Of a stretch of DNA of 64,000 nucleotides, positions 23,859 to 34,037 are shown piece by piece. Each line of letters begins with the position of its first letter. Position 1 is the first letter of the stretch. The stretch covers positions 41,540,001-41,604,000 of the forward strand of contig CM060733.1 in NCBI GenBank assembly GCA_030704615.1. Direction: 5' to 3'. This DNA comes from Takakia lepidozioides. Taxonomy: Eukaryota; Streptophyta; Takakiopsida; Takakiales; Takakiaceae. Both the position numbers and the translations under genes were made by a program. A model generated the notes under the pieces. It saw only the letters and a list, made by a program, of their open reading frames with translations. It searched no databases and was not told the DNA's origin.

Positions 23859-23941
23859 ATTCATACAACTGAATTATTGAGCGTCATGCCCAATGCAATC
23901 TCTTTAAACCAATTCCATAATACTACATTTTATTATGACTT

Positions 23942-25292
23942 ATGTCAGAAAATCCTGGAGCTAACACTTCTGGAAATTCTAAAATTGATTTCCTTAATGA
24001 AGTTCGTTCAAGACATTTGACGCCAAGACAATTACGTGTCGAAATAAGAAGTAGATCTAGGCAGCTTGCGTTAGCACGAGAAGAAGCCGAAAGGGAACGA
24101 AGAAGGATCCTAAGAACATCTAGACAACCAGAAGATGCAGAACAACCTCAAGAATCTCTATCTCCTAGAATCCTTTGGCCTGCCTTTATTAATTTGAATA
24201 TTAATACCTCAAATGTTAGTGTCCCATCCAACCCAAATCCTAGTGTAATTAATATCTATCATGGCTGCCCAACAAGCCGCGGCAGGTTTGCCTATCGTCA
24301 TTCCAGCTAATACAGCTGCACCACCTAATATAGTAAGGGATATACCGCTATTTTATGGTTTAGTTACTGAAGATGCTGAACAACACATTCAAAAAAATTT
24401 ACATGTGTGTGCAGTCAGCCTTGTAATAGAGGATGCCCATAAAATGATGGTTTTTCATTATACTTTACGAGGGCAGGCTGACACATGGTATTATAGACAG
24501 GCTGCAGCCACATTCGCCACTTGGCCAGATTTACGCACTGCGTTCCAATTGGAATTTAATGCTGTAAAAGACCCCCAAAGTGCAATGATGGAATTATCTC
24601 AGGTTAGACAAGGTATTGATGAGACAGTCGAAAATTACGCTGATATGTTAAAAGACCTAGCAAGAAAATATGAAACAACATTGAATTTAGATCAGATGGT
24701 TTTGAAATGATTTTTTATTCAAGGGCTGAAATATGAACATCAAATTCATGTAAGGTCGGCTAATCCAGTCACTTTGACTGATGCCATTGCCAGAGCAATA
24801 TTATATGATCGTGCCATAAGAAGCCCAAGGGTAAATCCCATGGTTAATGCAATGCAACCTTCTATGGTACCTATGGGGTCCACCAATATGGTAGGATTTA
24901 ATGGAGGACAGCTCAATGGTGTTAATAATCAACAATCACAAGCATATTTGAACCCAACTCCCTTAAATGTTCTGCCACCCTCTAGACCTTTTGATTTTTT
25001 TAATCAAGCAATTACTCTAGCTCCAAAGCACAAGGAAACACATTGGGAGGGCTTCAGGGACTGGATGAATACCGTCACCGAGAATTTAAAATTTGTAAAT
25101 AAGAATATGGTTTTTATGCTTAAAACGCAAAATTTAATGGGAGGTAGGCCTGTGCAATCAAATGAGAAAAATCAGCTCATTTGTACCACATGCAATGGGA
25201 GAAATCATACTGCGCAAAATTGTAAAGCCCATGTCATATGCGGCTATTGCCATAGACCTCACCATTATGAGTCAGAATGCTTTCGTAAATAA
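23942..25292 (+). pseudogene. Ty3/Gypsy gag
   Basis: Two frames make up gag. 23942-24310 (Arg-rich N-terminus) is followed by 24261-25292. The capsid part has IPLFYGLVTEDAEQHIQKNL and RGQADTWYYRQAAATFATWP, EFNAVKDPQSAMMELSQVRQ and ETVENYADMLKDLARKY, typical of the Ty3/Gypsy gag domain. Two zinc knuckles follow, CTTCNGRNHTAQNC and CGYCHRPHHYESEC, both C-x2-C-x4-H-x4-C. There is an in-frame TGA at 24708-24710 and a frame change near 24300. Confidence 0.85.
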
Positions 25293-25435
25293 AAGGATGA
25301 AGCGACAAGAAATACAGCTCAACCTGGTCCTATAAATCATAGAAACCAAGAAGGGTCACATCCTAACCCGCATATTCTTGTTCAAATCGTAACAAAGAAT
25401 GTTTTAACGCGGACAAAGGTGCTTCTTCTTCAGGT

Positions 25436-26434
25436 TTGAATTTAATTATGGTCGAAAAATCTTCATCTATACCGAAGGACGGGATTAGGTCTAAAGTAAG
25501 AAATAACACACGGGAAGTGTGGGAAGTAAGCACTCGGTCTAAAGTCAAAAACCCTGTTAAACAACCTGAGCCCGTCCCTGAGGATGAAGATGAAACTAAT
25601 GAAGAAATAAATGACTTTAGTATACCCAAGCAGTCTCCTAATGAACAAGATCAGAAAAATAATCTGGTTAAGGAAAAGAATATTGTAGAAGAACACATTC
25701 CTAAAGTCAATCGACCAAAGAGTGTCACTTTTGCTGACCAGAATCGGGAGTTCAAAAGGAAAGAAGAAGAACTTCCGATAAAGAAATACGCAAAACCTTA
25801 TAGTATATTAGAAGACTTGGCAGAAAATAAGGCCAATATTACGTTATCCCAGTTGATAACTATTTGTCCAGCTATTCAAAAAGAATTAAAATTTGGTTTA
25901 GTAAGAAAACGTAAACCAGTAAGGGTCATAAGAGCGTTGGATTCAGCCATTATAGATAGAGATTGCCCTAAGGTAAATTGTATTGTGAATGAATTGGAAG
26001 TACCTGGAGCTTTGGTTGATGCAGGGTCGGGGGTAAATGTGATGACTTTAGTAGCCATGAAGGAACTAGGGTTGAAATTGCATGGACCGTCTCCTTACTC
26101 ATTGAGAATGGCTGAGCACACTTCCGTGAAACCAGAAGGTATCATAATGAATGTAGAAATATCGGCGGCTGGTCAAATCATTAAAACCCACTTTCATGTG
26201 TTAAGAGTAGATAATCCTCGTTGTGGATATTTACTTCTTTTAGGAAGGCCGTGGCTTCGAGAGGCTTACATCATAGTACATATTCCTAGAGGCATTCTAG
26301 CCATACGCAAGGGTCCAAAAAGAGTGGTTATCCCACTAAGGAAGAAGTCTGACAACCTGGAAGTACAAACTAAAAGTTTGAAACCAGATGTTATTGAGCT
26401 AAATATAGGTATTGAGTTAAACCAATCAGACTAA
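25436..26434 (+). pseudogene. Ty3/Gypsy protease region
   Basis: A 332-residue open frame begins with a Lys/Glu-rich linker and reaches NELEVPGALVDAGSGVNVMT, the LVD-[AS]-G active-site turn of a retropepsin. Flap-side and C-terminal text follow: HTSVKPEGIIMNVEISAAGQ and GYLLLLGRPWLREA (the LGRPWL motif). The domain is intact in this frame and continues toward RT with a stop at 26434. Confidence 0.85.
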
Positions 26435-26475
26435 GCAAAGAACTTGCAATTAATGAAGTCAACGAGTTCACAGCT

Positions 26476-27640
26476 TTGTGTAAGGAATTTAAAGACATTT
26501 TTGCTTGGTCATATACGGACTTAAAAAGAATACCACCAAGCATTGTGACGCATAAAATTCCTTTAATGCCAGGAGCCAAGCCTATTCGGCAACGCCAAAG
26601 GATGGTTAATCATGTGCGCTTAGAAGCCTTACAAAAAGAGGTGATGAAATTAAGGGATAATGGTTTGATTTTTGAAGTAGATAATTCAGAATGGGTCTCG
26701 TCAGTAGTAGTTGTCCCCAAGAAAACTGAGGGTTTAAGGGTTTGCGTGGATTATTCAGATTTAAATAAGGTAACCAAAAAGGATTATTATCCATTACCTT
26801 TTATTGATCAAATTTTAGACTCAGTGGCCGGGAAAGAATGTTATAGTTTTATGGACTGCTTTTCCGGGTACAACCAAATAGCTTTGAGGAGAGTGATAAA
26901 TTAAAAACAACATTTTCCACTATTTGGGGTACTTTTGCTTACCACGTCATGCCCTTTGGTTTGTGTAATGCTCCTGGGACATACCAATGGATGATAAATA
27001 ACTCTTTTCAAAGAATATTTGAATGATTTTGTAAGAATTTTGTTGACGATTTATGTTGTTGCACTACTAAAAAGGAACACCTTAAAGCTTTAAGAAAATG
27101 CTTTGAAAAAAGCAGACTGTATAGCATAGCCCTCAATCCTATGAAGTGTTCTTTTGGGGCTAGGTATGGAGTTTTGCTAGGACACGTGATTAGCTAAAAA
27201 AGACTTCAGATCCAGCAAAAATTGAGTTAATAATGAAAATGTCACCACCAACTACTGTGAGAGAGACACACAGATTTAATGGGTCAACTGGTTATTATCG
27301 AAGGTTCGTAAATCACTTTACATTAATAATGTGACCTTTAACCAATTTGACCAAGAAAGGAATAGTGTTTGATTGGGAGGGAAATCCTCTTTGTCAATTA
27401 GCATTAAACTATTAAACAAGAATTAGTAACTGCTCCAATAATGCTAGCCCCAGACTTTGGAAAAATATTTTACTTATATGTGAGTGCTACTGAAGTTTCG
27501 GCGGCTAGTTGTTTAGCCTAGAGAGTGGAGTTGGATCATCCGATAGCTTATGCTAGTAGACCATTGATAACTGTTGAAAAGAATTATACCCCTTCCGAAA
27601 AGAAATGTTTGGCTCTGGTGTTTTCAGTAGCTCGTTTTCG
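26476..27640 (+). pseudogene. Ty3/Gypsy reverse transcriptase and RNase H (broken)
   Basis: 26476-26904 reads FAWSYTDLKRIPPSIVTHKI, PGAKPIRQRQRMVNHVRLEA, WVSSVVVVPKKTEGLRVCVD, YYPLPFIDQILDSVAGKECY and FMDCFSGYNQIAL, which are RT fingers and palm. The catalytic block is NFVDDLCC at about 27035 in another frame. RNase H text (VSATEVSAASCLA, DHPIAYASRPL, YTPSEKKCLALVFSVARFRH) lies at about 27475-27640 with stops. Many nonsense changes and frameshifts. Confidence 0.8.
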
Positions 27641-27642
27641 CC

Positions 27643-29175
27643 ATGATTGGTAGAAAATTTGTAATTTATATTGATGATCGAATAATCAAACTCCTCATGA
27701 ACAAATTAAATCCTCCAATAAGAATGATGAAGTGGATAATATTTTTGCAGGAATTTGATTGTGATCTAGTTAACAAACCTAGTAAAATTAATTCCTTGGT
27801 TGATTGTGGGGCAGGATCATGTGTACGATCTGAACTAGTACCCCCAGAAGAAGAATTTCTGGATGTTGAATTGTTTGGGATAGAACCTTTTATGAATTTA
27901 TTTTATGTGAGAGAAGTAGCTTCGTGGTATAAAGAGCTGACAAACTTTTTATCTACACGTAAGTACCTGGAAGGATCTACAAAACTTGAGCGACGAAAAC
28001 TACGCTTACAATCTGTCAAATTCAGCATTATTGCTGGAAAATTGTATCGAGAAGGTGTGGATGGGATGTATAGGCGTTGTGTTATTTCCAAAGAAATTCC
28101 AGTAATTTTAGAAGCCTGTCACAATAGTTGTTGCGGAGGTCACTTTGCGGGACTAACTACAGCCCAAAAGATTTTAAGAGCGGGGTATTGGTGGCCAAGT
28201 ATGTTTAAAGACTCATTTGAGTATGTTCAGAAATGCGATATTTGTCAGCGGTTCACAGGTACTTTTATTAAGAGTCAAACTAGACCGCTTGTGCCAATCA
28301 TAGCTTTGCTTCCATTTGAAAAATGGGGCATAGATTTTATGGGTCCATTTCACCCTACCTCAAGTTCTAGAAAAACTTATATTCTGGTAGCCACAGACTA
28401 TTTTACAAAATGGGCTGAGGCAATAGCTGTTAAGAAAGATGATGCCAAAACCACGGCTAATTTTTTATTTAATAATATCATCACCAGGTTTGGAGCCCCA
28501 TATGAACTGGTCTGGGACAGAGGTTGACATTTTCTTAATGATGTGATAAGCGATCTTACATAGACCTTTAGTATAAAACATAGGAAAAGTACGCCTTATC
28601 ACCCACAAGCTAATGGGTTAGCCGAGAGCACTAATAAAACGTTGGCTCAAATTTTACGAAAAATTGTAGATACCAATAAAAGAGACTCGGACTTAAAATT
28701 ACAAGGGGCAGTTTGGGCATATAACACTGCTATCAAAACTGTCACGGGTTTCACACCATATGCATTGGTCTATGGGACAGAGTGTGTGCTTCCTATAGAA
28801 CATGAAATCCAGACCATTAGGACCGCCATGGCTCATGACTTACCACTAGATGACTCAGTGAAAGAACGGTTAATTATGTTATCTCAGTTGGATGAATGGC
28901 CGACAGCCGCTCAACAAAATATAGAGACCCAACAAAAACAAAGGAAAATCAGATTTGATAAGGGCTCAAACCGGTATCGTGGGAACCAGGGGACTTAGTA
29001 ATGATAAATGAACCCAGACAAAAGTTGTTTCCCGGTAAATTTTCACATAAATGGTTTGGTCCTTTCATAGTAGAGGAGGCTTTTAAAAACGGTTCTTTAC
29101 AGTTAAAGGATACTGACGGTATATTGTTTCCAACTATGACGGCTGGAGAACAGGTGAAAAAATATTATGTGTAAT
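27643..29175 (+). pseudogene. Ty3/Gypsy integrase
   Basis: The HHCC zinc module is HNSCCGGHFAGLTTAQ and YVQKCDICQRFTG. The catalytic core has WGIDFMGPFHPTSSS (first Asp), VWDRG, then a stop codon in place of a coding triplet, then HFLND (second Asp), and HPQANGLAESTNKTLAQIL (Glu). C-terminal text GDLVMINEPRQKLFPGKFSH and KWFGPFIVEEAFKNGSLQLK runs to a stop near 29175. One TGA at 28525 and one TAG near 28561 interrupt the core. There is no chromodomain. Confidence 0.85.
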
Positions 29176-29345
29176 GTTTAACCATCCGGACTGTTCATAA
29201 TCGTCTTTCCAAGGTTTTTAGACTCCAATTTCTTAGAAGCTTCACTTAACATCATGATTTCAATTGTTTCTGAAACGGAGTCTGAGAGGATATATGAGGT
29301 CAATATTCATTTTGATTTCCGTATAAAGGCTGAAGTCATGATCCC

Positions 29346-29741
29346 TTGGTGTTACCAATAGTATGGACTTTACATTATGGACTTTCACGCAGTGGTTGGA
29401 ATTGGGTGATAAAAGATGTCAAAAATCATGGAGATGAAGAACATGTTGATTTTTGGACAGTAGTTAATGGTGACCATCTAGCTTACTTCTTTCCACCTTT
29501 AAAATTTCCTGGATATCGTAAGGTAGAAATTGGAAAGAATGTGTTGATGCAATATATCATTGACCCAATGGAGTTTTTTGGAAGACAGGCAGGTACAGTC
29601 AACATACGCTCTATGGTCAGTGAAACCTACTATGAGGAACAAGGCGAAGAAAAACAAATTCTAATAAAAGAAAATCCATGGGGGGTCTTTATTTTTTTAT
29701 TTTTGTCACACACAATCAGCCTAACATTCACTAAAGATTAA
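29346..29741 (+). CDS. Extra ORF downstream of integrase, unknown function
   Basis: A 131-residue open frame reads MVLPIVWTLHYGLSRSGWNW, DFWTVVNGDHLAYFFPPLKF and VNIRSMVSETYYEEQGEEKQ, with a hydrophobic end (FIFLFLSHTISL). It lies between integrase and the polypurine tract, where some plant Ty3/Gypsy elements carry an additional ORF. It resembles no env or other protein I know. It is open in an otherwise decayed element, which may be chance or may reflect weaker decay. Confidence 0.35.
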   Translation: MVLPIVWTLHYGLSRSGWNWVIKDVKNHGDEEHVDFWTVVNGDHLAYFFPPLKFPGYRKVEIGKNVLMQYIIDPMEFFGRQAGTVNIRSMVSETYYEEQGEEKQILIKENPWGVFIFLFLSHTISLTFTKD

Positions 29742-29755
29742 TGGGACCAGTTGGG

Positions 29756-31204
29756 GAGAAGGGGGTCCGATGGGAAAAAACTTGAGCAAATGGCTCATAC
29801 CTTATTGCATTTATTTCAAGCAATCCAAGCATTCTTGCATTTACACTTAACGCACCACTTGGATAACTTTCCACGGGCTTAAAATAATTGGTTCTAACCC
29901 AATAACCTTATATTAGGGTATGTATATTTATAAAGTACTACACAAGGATGATGCAGCATACACAAGAGTCCATAATGGACTGCAGTATATCATGGGAAAA
30001 AGATTTGGGTGCATTTGTTTGATAATATGAGTATGAGAATTTCAACCTTGCTCTCACCTGTTTTGGAAGAATAAACCCATGCATGCATCCTGGCATAAGC
30101 CGGTGGACAAGGAACCAGAGGGGGTAACCTTTTCCGGATTATATCACTTCACTGCTCCTAACCACTTTTAAAAAAAAAAAATGGGAAGATCTCTCATATG
30201 AGGGACGGTCACACACTTTGCTATCATCACTTACAAAATATAAACGTGTAAAAATGTATTTTCTGCACAGCACAAAAATAATGCACAAAAGATAAAGAGC
30301 AGAATATTTAAAAGACATAAAGTTCTTGTAAGTTAATACAAGTTACTGTCAAGGTTGGACAGTAAATCTTGAATTCCAACAAAGTTCTTCTTACAGCGTC
30401 TCCTTGAGTTTATAACGAGTGAATCATTTTATTTAGATTTCCATATTTATTTTACAAAGAGATTATTTGGGTATATATGATAATAGTTTCATGTTATTAT
30501 CTCTCTCACACTAACCAGGGATTCTGGGTTCGTCGTCAAGGGACTAACTGTATCGGTATGATCGCCAAAAATGTTAAGTGAATCTACAGCCTTGTGCTAA
30601 AATCATGATCTATAGAGAATATTAGCACCAATTGATATGGGCTTTGAACTTGAGACCTACTCCGCGAATATGAGGTGTGAAAATAATTTAAAAACATTCG
30701 AAAAACTTTTGTTGTGTCAAGGATTGATCCTAAAATCTCCAAGGAGTGAATTTGGAGGAAAAACAAAGAAATTATTGGAATCCTGGAAATTAAAAGGTGC
30801 CAGAACAGAAAATTAAAGTGACCAATGAGAAAGAAGGAACCATTGGTATCTAAGAAATAAAGCGTTGTCCCTTGAAAGAAAATGATGAAAAAGAAAAAGG
30901 AGAAGAGGACAAGAAGGCAAAAAAAAAAAAATGACTGAAGGACATGGAGCAGAGTAGGAATCAAGGAAGGAGACTAGATGAGGGGTGGTAGTATGAGAGA
31001 CTACGATTGAAGACTATGAAGAAGGCTATAAAAGTAGATTGAAAATGTGGAAAATTGCCTAGACGATGTACACATTTAAATATAAATAAATGAAATATTT
31101 ATCAAGCTATCTATTGAGTCATTGATAACATAGTCATTTCACTTGTCCAAGGATCCGTAAGCCGGACATGGAAAGGTGGGTATCGGATCCATGGTGGCCA
31201 AATT
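29756..31204 (+). repeat. Polypurine tract and 3' LTR, followed by a second PBS-like site
   Basis: GGGGAGAAGGGGG at about 29762 is a strong polypurine tract, so the full LTR may run from about 29775 to about 31165 (about 1.4 kb). Its last 550 bp (30652-31204) match the 5' LTR remnant, with TATAAAAG at 31027-31034. The match continues past the LTR into GGTATCGGATCCATGG and GGTGGCCAAATTC, i.e. the PBS is duplicated here too. That is unexpected for a normal 3' LTR and suggests a tandem or recombined array. Confidence 0.6.
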
Positions 31205-31429
31205 CTTGGCTGCCTGAGATCAGATCTGCCGGAACACCGCAACTCCTTGATCTTAAGTGGAAGGCTTAATTACATAAAGGAAATAAATAGTAGCATAGGA
31301 AACAGGAAAGCGATGAAGGAAGAACTATAATATTTGTCATCATTTTCAATATTATAATGAAGTTAGTTTTCCATTCCCTTCATTTGTGAAATAAATAAAT
31401 AATTATGTAGCGGGAAAATATGGACAAAC

Positions 31430-31740
31430 ACCATTGACCCCGCGCCCAGTTTGAGCGGAAACAAAAGGGACAGAACCTGCTTCTGTCAGGGGTTGACGTT
31501 GGTAGTATGACTTACCTTCATATATAGAATTAATCCGGGTTTTCCAGGTGAAGTAGAGTTGTTACGCTTTGCTTTGTCGGTAGGAATTAGACTATCTAGA
31601 TCCGTCCATAACTGCCACGGACCCCTGCACTTACCGCAGCCGCGTAGGCGGTTCGTTGAGCCCAACCTACACCGCAACTTGTCACGACCCCCTAGGCTAG
31701 TATGTCGTCACCCTGGCCGCGCGCGACCAGGGCTCGTCAC
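31430..31740 (-). repeat. Non-LTR retrotransposon tail, copy 3
   Basis: The segment begins ATTGACCCCGCGCCCAGTTT, then AACAAAAGGGACAGAACC, TATGACTTACCTTCATATA and CCGGGTTTTCCAG. It matches the 3' ends at 4808 and 6620 in order. On the minus strand a short frame (31677-31486) ends in SPGKPGLIL. The part upstream (31600-31740) is Cys/Arg-rich and may be diverged RT tail. It abuts the broken end of the minus-strand DNMT element at about 31742. Confidence 0.6.
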
Positions 31741-31741
31741 T

Positions 31742-32849
31742 AAGCAGTCTCCCTCATATGAACAATACTTAGCCTCTGCAGCGTTGTTCGATCGGCTAGC
31801 ATAAGCCACTACGAACTTTCTTCCCTCATCATCCACTTGTGTGAGCACCACTCCACCAGCATGCTCCAATCTGTATGCAGCTGAAAAGAACGCTCCTTGA
31901 TAGGTCGTCTTAAGATATGCGCTGAGGTCAACCTCGCCTTGAGTTCTTGAAAAGCTCGTTCTTGCTCATCTTCCCATTGCCACTCCTGGTTCACTTTGGT
32001 CAGCTTGGTTAGAGCCTTTGCAATGGCACTAAATCCCTTGACAAACCGTCTATAATAGTTTGCCAACCCCATGAAAACTCGAACTCGGCTCACATCCATG
32101 GGGCGTGGAATCTGTGCAATGGCCTCTACCTTAGTCTATTGTACCCCCAATCCTGCAAGATATATCATGTGACCCAGATACTCAATCTGGTTGTGGAAAA
32201 AATTGCACTTCCCCGGATGTAACTTTAGTCTGTGCGCCCTCAAGCGCTCAAATACCACTTGAAGGTGTCTCTCATGCTCCTCCACCGTAGCACTAAAGAT
32301 GATGATACATCATCTATGTAGCACCGAGCAAACTCCACCCCTGCTAGAATCCTGTCCATGACTCTCTGAAACTCTGCAAGAGTGTTCTTAAGCCCAAATG
32401 GTAAGAACTGCCATTGGTATAGGCAATCCTTCCCATGCTCATTGATCCCTCGGAATGCCGTCTTCTGCTTATCCGCCTCCTTGATCGGCAACTGGTGATA
32501 TCCGGATCGTAAATCCAAAGTGTTAAAGACCTCGGCATGCCCAATGGCATAAAAAATCTCCTCTAGTGTTGGCATGATATACCTATCGGACTTGGTCTGA
32601 CAATTTACACGCCGGTAATCACAACACATACGTCTCTGCGTCCAATTGCCATAGACATCTTTCTTGGCTAGCATCACTGTGGCTGAAGCATGCTCTTCAC
32701 CAGATAGCTCCACCAAACCAGCCTCCCAGAGGTCCTGAATCCTCACCTGAATCAAGGACCTCTCCATGTCACTGTATCTATAGGGTCTCCGAAAGATTGG
32801 CGTGTCAGTGGCCAATTCAATGCGAATCTCTTGACCCTTCAGTGCTCCC
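31742..32849 (-). pseudogene. Reverse transcriptase and partial RNase H of the older DNMT element
   Basis: The minus frame 32884-32240 reads LGALKGQEIRIELATDTPIF, RRPYRYSDMERSL, SATVMLAKKDVYGNWTQRRM, DLRSGYHQLPIKEADKQKTA, LPFGLKNTLAEFQRVMD and ARCYIDDVSSS. The YIDD active site is intact. Frame 32099-31809 has FMGLANYYRRFVKGFSAIAK, and RNase H starts HTDWSMLV...YASRSNN before breaking off. It is very close in sequence to the younger element's RT. It begins just inside the left target duplication of the solo LTR. Confidence 0.85.
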
Positions 32850-33456
32850 AAGTCTGTCAAGGACGAGAACATGACAGAACACAAACAAGAGATCAGACTA
32901 GAGGTACAAGACTAGACAAGAAGTCAAGGTCGGCGTGGCCGAATGCATGGTAGGTGAACATGAATCAAAATGATCTTTATAACAATGAACAAGAGTACAA
33001 AATACTGGAACTCGACTCGGATAGTGGAATGCTGGAAACTGGACTGGATACTGGAAGCTGGACTGGAGTACTGGACTTGGAATTGGAGTAGCTTGAACTT
33101 GTGTTGGCAAGACTGAAGAGTGTCCAGTCTCGCCTCCTATATATACTGGCTACTAAGAAGCTTCCCCAAGAAGCTTCCCCTATGGAGGTTTCTTGTTGGA
33201 GAAGTTTTCAAGATTAAACAAAGGTTTATTGATGGAGAAGCTTCCTTAAACAAATGAGGTATCTTGATGGAGAAGTTTCCTCCAAAGGAAGCTTCCTGAG
33301 TAGTTTCCCAAGTTACTCTTGGTAATTTGGTAAACTCCCGATAATTTGGTAAGTAATGATAAATCATGGTAGATCATGGTAAATCATGGTAATTTGATAA
33401 CTTCTGGTATTTACTCCTGGTGCTAAGTTCCTCTGGGCTATGTCTGTGACAAAGTC
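32850..33456 (+). mobile_element. Solo LTR (597 bp) with perfect 5-bp target duplication AAGTC
   Basis: The LTR is 32855-33451, beginning TGTCAAGGACGAG and ending ATGTCTGTGACA, with terminal TGTCA/TGACA inverted repeats. AAGTC flanks it at 32850-32854 and 33452-33456. Removing it restores the minus-strand reading across the insertion (TTTGAAAGACTT then GGGAGCACTG), which aligns with the younger element. It contains CTATATATAC (a TATA box) near 33134 and short repeats (GGTAAATCATGGTAGATCAT at about 33360). No internal region remains, so it arose by LTR-LTR recombination. Confidence 0.9.
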
Positions 33457-33670
33457 TTTCAAACTGAAGACAAGCAGTTCTTGTAACCTTCAAGAACCGC
33501 CGTATACGTCGTCTCTTTCCTCTGGTTACTATGGGTCCAATATCAGGCTCCCAGTTGTCCTCTGTGACTGCAACCTTGAGTCCAGCAGGCTTAGAGGTAG
33601 AAGACGCGTCCCGTGGTTGTTATGCCGTAGCCTCTTGAGGAATCCCTGTCTGCTCAGTCCCTGACTGCTC

Positions 33671-34037
33671 TGTCATGGTTTTAATCATGGTTATCTAGAA
33701 TTACCTACTTCTAGTTAACTAGAACATTTTAGATATTTATATTTATATTTTGTGTGTTGGGACTTCATTTGGTCTCACATGCCAAGTGAGGTGTCGAGCC
33801 TCACTTGGGACATGGGGATAGGTTTTCCCCTTGTGATGATGGATGAGGCTCATCTTCTTGTAGTTGAGCCTCCATGAGCCTCTCCCACCTCCATAGCTCT
33901 AGGTATTGAGAGGGAGTGTGGTGAGGGCTTTGTAGGGTGGATTCCCTTAGCAAATGTGCCCTTGGCTTGACTTAGTTTAATTGATTGAGTGGATTCATGA
34001 GTGGAGTGTTTCCATTGTGTGTTCACTTCCATTATCA
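33671..34037 (+). repeat. 5' LTR-like repeat (block Y)
   Basis: The 367-bp block from TGTCATGGTTTTAATCATGG to CATTATCA matches 44291-44657 with few differences. It is followed by CTACAAGAAGATCACC, in which I see no clear primer-binding site. It contains an AT-rich run (ATATTTATATTTATATTTTG) at about 33733 that may serve as a TATA region. Confidence 0.75.

Larger units (their letters stand above)
22911..31204 (+). mobile_element. Decayed Ty3/Gypsy retrotransposon with unusual domain order
   Basis: In order: a partial 5' LTR (22911 to about 23440), a PBS-like site, an RNase H-like ORF (23475-23858), gag (23942-25292), protease (25436-26434), RT (26476 to about 27200), RNase H (about 27430-27780), integrase (about 27790-29175), an extra ORF (29346-29741), a polypurine tract and a 3' LTR. 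RT and integrase sequences are most like the Tat/Athila side of plant Ty3/Gypsy. In-frame stops in gag, RT, RNase H and integrase show it is dead. No target duplication was found, and the 5' LTR is truncated. Confidence 0.85.
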
